DNA of 64,000 nucleotides from Roseibium aggregatum (GTDB lineage: Bacteria; Pseudomonadota; Alphaproteobacteria; Rhizobiales; Stappiaceae), in NCBI RefSeq assembly GCF_014692675.1, contig NZ_JABFCZ010000020.1, positions 1 through 64,000 of the forward strand, given 5' to 3'. The translations under genes were made by a program, and so were the position numbers. This document shows positions 61,579-64,000 of this stretch, one piece after another (position 1 is the first letter of the stretch; each line of letters begins with the position of its first letter). The notes beneath the pieces are model-generated. The model was not told the origin of the DNA. It worked only from the letters and a program-made list of their open reading frames with translations, and did not search any database.

Positions 61579-62193
61579 ATGAAATTACATCAGAAATACA
61601 CTCATCTACCTGCTCTTTTTCTTCTGAGTGCAGTCATGTCCTGGACGGCAGAGGCTTCGCCGAGCCGTTACATGGCCATGGAAACCGTCGTCAAGCCGCC
61701 GATCGGCCATGTGCAGTTCTGTAGGGAGAACCGCAGTGAATGCCAGGGCGGAACCAATGCGCCGGTTGTCGTCAAGCTGACGGAAGAAAGATGGAACGAA
61801 CTGATTGCGCTGAACCACAAGGTCAACAGCCAGATCAGGCCGGTTACCGACGAAGAGAATTTCGGCAAGCCGGAATACTGGACCTACCCGGTGAACGGTT
61901 CGGGCGATTGCGAGGAATACGTCCTTGAAAAGCAGCGCGAACTCATTGCCGCGGGCTGGCCGAGAAGCGCGCTTCTGATCACAGTCGCCAAGGATATCCA
62001 GAACGCCGGCCACGCGGTCCTGACCGTGCGCACCGATCAGGGAGACATGATCCTCGACAATCAGATCGAAGCGGTCCTGCCCTGGTACTCGACGCCGTAC
62101 AGGTACATCAAGCGCCAGTCCACGCGCGCTCCGGCGAAGTGGACAGGTATCGCGGATACCAGGGTCACGACTGTGAGCAGTCTGGGCCAATAG
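61579..62193 (+). CDS. Bacterial transglutaminase-like cysteine proteinase (BTLCP), LapG-like
   Basis: A 204-residue exported protein of the BTLCP (DUF920) family. A signal peptide (HLPALFLLSAVMSWTAEA) precedes the mature domain. The catalytic triad is C111 in GSGDCEEYVLEKQ, H145 in NAGHAVLTVRT and D160 in MILDNQIE. LapG, the best-known member, cleaves a biofilm adhesin and is gated by the c-di-GMP receptor LapD. Here a tandem PilZ protein is the nearest upstream gene, but no LapD or adhesin gene is adjacent. GGGGAGGGCGTTACG precedes the ATG. Confidence 0.88.
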   Translation: MKLHQKYTHLPALFLLSAVMSWTAEASPSRYMAMETVVKPPIGHVQFCRENRSECQGGTNAPVVVKLTEERWNELIALNHKVNSQIRPVTDEENFGKPEYWTYPVNGSGDCEEYVLEKQRELIAAGWPRSALLITVAKDIQNAGHAVLTVRTDQGDMILDNQIEAVLPWYSTPYRYIKRQSTRAPAKWTGIADTRVTTVSSLGQ

Positions 62194-62252
62194 GCCTGAC
62201 GCGGACCAGCGGCCCACCGGCCCGGCTCGGCGTCAGTCATGAAATTGGAGGA

Positions 62253-62364
62253 TTGCCCTTCGGGGCAACGGGAAGATCCGGTCGCGTCCCCACCCTCCCC
62301 ATCCCTACCACGACCGGATCCAGGGAGTCGGCTAGCCCCCGCAAGCCGGCTCCCGTCCTTTTTT
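62253..62364 (+). ncRNA. Small RNA candidate with three hairpins and C-rich loop
   Basis: Three consecutive stems are visible. TTGCCC-TTCG-GGGCAA (62253-62268) has a UUCG loop. GATCCGGTCG (62275-62284) pairs perfectly with CGACCGGATC (62311-62320) around a 26-base loop that is almost all C with ACCCTCCCC inside, complementary to ribosome binding sites. GGGAGTCGGCT (62323-62333) pairs with AGCCGGCTCCC (62344-62354) and is followed by TTTTTT (62359-62364), an intrinsic terminator. This plan resembles alphaproteobacterial trans-acting sRNAs with anti-Shine-Dalgarno loops (the CCUCCUCCC-type families). No open frame fits. Confidence 0.72.
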
Positions 62365-62400
62365 CGGTCGCGTTAAGGCCAAAAACCAATCAGCTGCCGG

Positions 62401-62928
62401 TCAGACCGGCGACAGTCCTGCCTTGAATCGCTGCCAGTTGCGCACATAGCCCTCGGCGGATCTGGTAATGCCCTCAGCGGCGGCGGCGTCGAGCTGGCGG
62501 ATCACCTTGCCCGGCATGCCGACGACCAGGGAATTGTCCGGAATAACCTTGCCCTCGGCAATCAGGGCATTCGCCCCGACAATGCAGTTCTCGCCGATCA
62601 CCGCCCCGTTCAGGATCGTTGCCCCCATGCCCACCAGCGTGTTCCGCTTGATGGTGCAGCCGTGCAGGATTGTCTTGTGGCCGATGGTGCAGTCCGGACC
62701 GATGGTCAGCGGGTATCCCATGTCCGTGTGAAACACGCTGCCGTCCTGGACATTGGAGCGTTCACCGATGTGGATCAGCTCGTTGTCGCCGCGCAGCACC
62801 GCACCGAACCAGACGCTTGCATCCCGGTCGAGCCGGACGCGCCCGATCACGCTGGCATCAGGCGCGACCCAGTAGCGGTCGTCTTCGGGAAACTCCGGCT
62901 GAACGCCGTCGAGATAATAGACCGGCAT
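62401..62928 (-). CDS. Gamma-carbonic anhydrase family protein
   Basis: A 175-residue left-handed beta-helix protein with hexapeptide repeats. Zinc-type His residues are in SVFHTDMGY and [36 protein letters not shown] is the family signature. Homologues are known as YrdA/PaaY/CaiE-like proteins. Some are carbonic anhydrases, others have unknown roles. It converges with the small RNA locus across about 36 bases. Confidence 0.9.
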   Translation of the reverse strand: MPVYYLDGVQPEFPEDDRYWVAPDASVIGRVRLDRDASVWFGAVLRGDNELIHIGERSNVQDGSVFHTDMGYPLTIGPDCTIGHKTILHGCTIKRNTLVGMGATILNGAVIGENCIVGANALIAEGKVIPDNSLVVGMPGKVIRQLDAAAAEGITRSAEGYVRNWQRFKAGLSPV

Positions 62929-62961
62929 GCCTTGCCCTCCCCTTTTTATCCGGAATGCCCG

Positions 62962-63288
62962 TTAGAAGCTTGCGGCGATCGCCAGGGCGCATTGCATGAC
63001 CAGCAGACCGGAGCAGATGCTCCACATGCCCGCGATGGTCGACGAGGCGACCAGCCAGCCGATCGGCCTGCCTTCGATTCGGCGACCGCGAATGGCGTTC
63101 CGCATGATGATGAAGGGGCCGGCGAGCACGCACACGCCAACGGAGGCGATCGTGCCGATCGCGCTATCCACGGCAAAATTGAACCGCGGCGGCTGATCGG
63201 TCACCAACTGGTAAAAGCTGCCAATTACGCCTGCCGCGACAAACCCCGCACAACCGATGTACAGCGCGATCATAAGCTGGAACAACAT
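62962..63288 (-). CDS. Conserved membrane protein, 108 residues
   Basis: Three hydrophobic segments (LMIALYIGCAGFVAAGVIGS, IGTIASVGVCVLAGPFIIM and IAGMWSICSGLLVMQCALAI). No domain name is recalled with confidence; similar short proteins occur in Rhizobiales. It is 33 bases upstream of the carbonic anhydrase-like gene on the same strand and may be co-transcribed. The 235 bases to the next gene hold only short hairpins. Confidence 0.7.
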   Translation of the reverse strand: MLFQLMIALYIGCAGFVAAGVIGSFYQLVTDQPPRFNFAVDSAIGTIASVGVCVLAGPFIIMRNAIRGRRIEGRPIGWLVASSTIAGMWSICSGLLVMQCALAIAASF

Positions 63289-63523
63289 AACATTAACCCT
63301 TTGTTAACTTTTGCAAGCTGAAGCTGCTTTAGAATTTGTTAAGGGTCAAATGCAAGCGCCGTGCCGTTTTGAGTCCCGGCCAGCCCGCCTGCGAATCCGG
63401 ACAGAAATCCCGGCCCATGCTGGAAATGATTAGCAGAACCCCATCCCGTTTCGGGACAGCCGTCTCCGATAGAGACGGATCAGGCACGCGGTCCGGCCAA
63501 TATGAAACGCCGGGAGCCGGTCG

Positions 63524-64000
63524 TTGACCTTGCTTGTCCTCCCCGCCTCGAGCGGCGTCAGCCCGAGGTATTTCACCTATCTGACCGCGTCCATGGCGGC
63601 TTTGGCCCTGATTTACGTGGCTTATCTGGGGGCGCGCTGGACGGGGTACTGGAATGCGGACATGGAATGGGCCGACGAGCCCGGACGTCGGACCGTTTTC
63701 GTCGGCGACCGGGCCTTCGAAGTCCCCGTAAACATGATCCGGGCACCCTCCCAGCGCCTCGGCCTCAACCGGACCGGCGAACGCCTTTCGACCCTGCACC
63801 TGGGCGTGATGTGGCCCTCCATGTCCGGTTTCGACAAGGACAATGCGGACCAGTTCGCGTCCTTCGGCAAGGGCTCCAACGTGGTGCTTCTGGATATCGG
63901 GCGGAATGCGCGCGGCGAAACCATGCGCGACCGGCTCGAACCGGTCTACAAGCGCCTGGCCAGGGGCGTCGAGGGCCCCGGCCCGGCCGGCCTCAGGATC
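63524..64000 (+). CDS. Membrane-anchored hypothetical protein, 3' end beyond window
   Basis: An open frame of 159 codons runs to the window edge without a stop. It starts with TTG at 63524 after GGGAG, giving LLVLPASSGVSPRYFTYLTA. A transmembrane segment (MAALALIYVAYLGARW) follows. The exported part has RRTVFVGDRAFEVPVNMIRA and LHLGVMWPSMSGF. I do not recognise the family. The absence of stops in only this frame, hydrophobic N-terminus and codon use support it as real. Confidence 0.6.
   Translation, partial: MTLLVLPASSGVSPRYFTYLTASMAALALIYVAYLGARWTGYWNADMEWADEPGRRTVFVGDRAFEVPVNMIRAPSQRLGLNRTGERLSTLHLGVMWPSMSGFDKDNADQFASFGKGSNVVLLDIGRNARGETMRDRLEPVYKRLARGVEGPGPAGLRI

Overview
The window is GC-rich, tightly packed chromosomal DNA from an alphaproteobacterium, most likely of the order Hyphomicrobiales (Rhizobiales), possibly a marine Stappia/Roseibium-like lineage. 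The order-level call rests on a BA14K-type protein, a TGA-N9-TCA (RirA/IRO-type) iron box in front of an IsdG-type haem monooxygenase, DUF2336, DUF1499 and PAS_5 proteins, a BTLCP protease and the tRNA-Tyr/tRNA-Gly/tuf arrangement. No phage, integrase, transposase or CRISPR array is visible. Most of the window is conserved chromosome, with one long catabolic block and one small AT-richer islet.

Layout. 0-6.6 kb: start of tuf, tRNA-Gly and tRNA-Tyr, a MarR regulator with a thioesterase, a BA14K protein, a fatty-acid-hydroxylase-type protein, a DUF1499 protein, rlmB, a haem monooxygenase and tRNA-Thr. 6.6-11.8 kb: nitrilase, DddP-like M24 protein and 2OG-Fe(II) dioxygenase on the minus strand, a LysR regulator, and a tautomerase-SnoaL fusion. 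11.9-25.9 kb: a HutC regulator and a 12-gene plus-strand operon made of a Liv-type ABC importer, a dimethylmaleate-hydratase-like DmdAB pair, a PEP-mutase-fold lyase, HyuB/HyuA, an isochorismatase-fold hydrolase and a flavoprotein. 26-33.7 kb: a converging minus-strand operon with NicX-like ring-cleavage dioxygenase, NicD-like hydrolase, acyl-CoA-dehydrogenase-fold flavoprotein, CoA ligase and TRAP transporter. Divergent from it lie a flavin reductase and a MarR regulator. The two operons end at a shared bidirectional terminator.

35-49 kb holds housekeeping and conserved genes (nadK, Hpt protein, DUF2336, transglycosylase, flavin reductase, nitroreductase, thrS). It also holds a same-strand trio of radical SAM, GNAT-C39 and RLAN/ATP-grasp genes that resembles an uncharacterised peptide or amide-ligation system. 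49-52.3 kb is a compact set of membrane genes around a ferric-reductase/Rieske fusion. 52.3-55.0 kb is an AT-richer islet with two unrecognised proteins. 55-64 kb returns to core genes (yidD, iscU-like, folE, hisI, CBS protein, rhomboid, PAS and PilZ proteins, BTLCP protease, gamma carbonic anhydrase) and includes a convincing small-RNA locus with a C-rich loop.

How the genes may work together. The 12-35 kb block reads as an N-heterocycle catabolic system. An acid is imported (TRAP and/or Liv), activated by a CoA ligase, and hydroxylated by a two-component flavin monooxygenase (acyl-CoA-dehydrogenase-fold protein lacking the usual catalytic Glu, plus flavin reductase). The ring is then opened by a NicX-type dioxygenase and deformylated by a NicD-type hydrolase. 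The usual maleamate amidohydrolase and maleate isomerase are not visible. The converging operon instead offers HyuAB, a DmdAB-like hydratase and a dimethylmalate-lyase-like enzyme, which would fit an alkyl-substituted maleate intermediate. That linkage is inference from gene content; the substrate is unknown.
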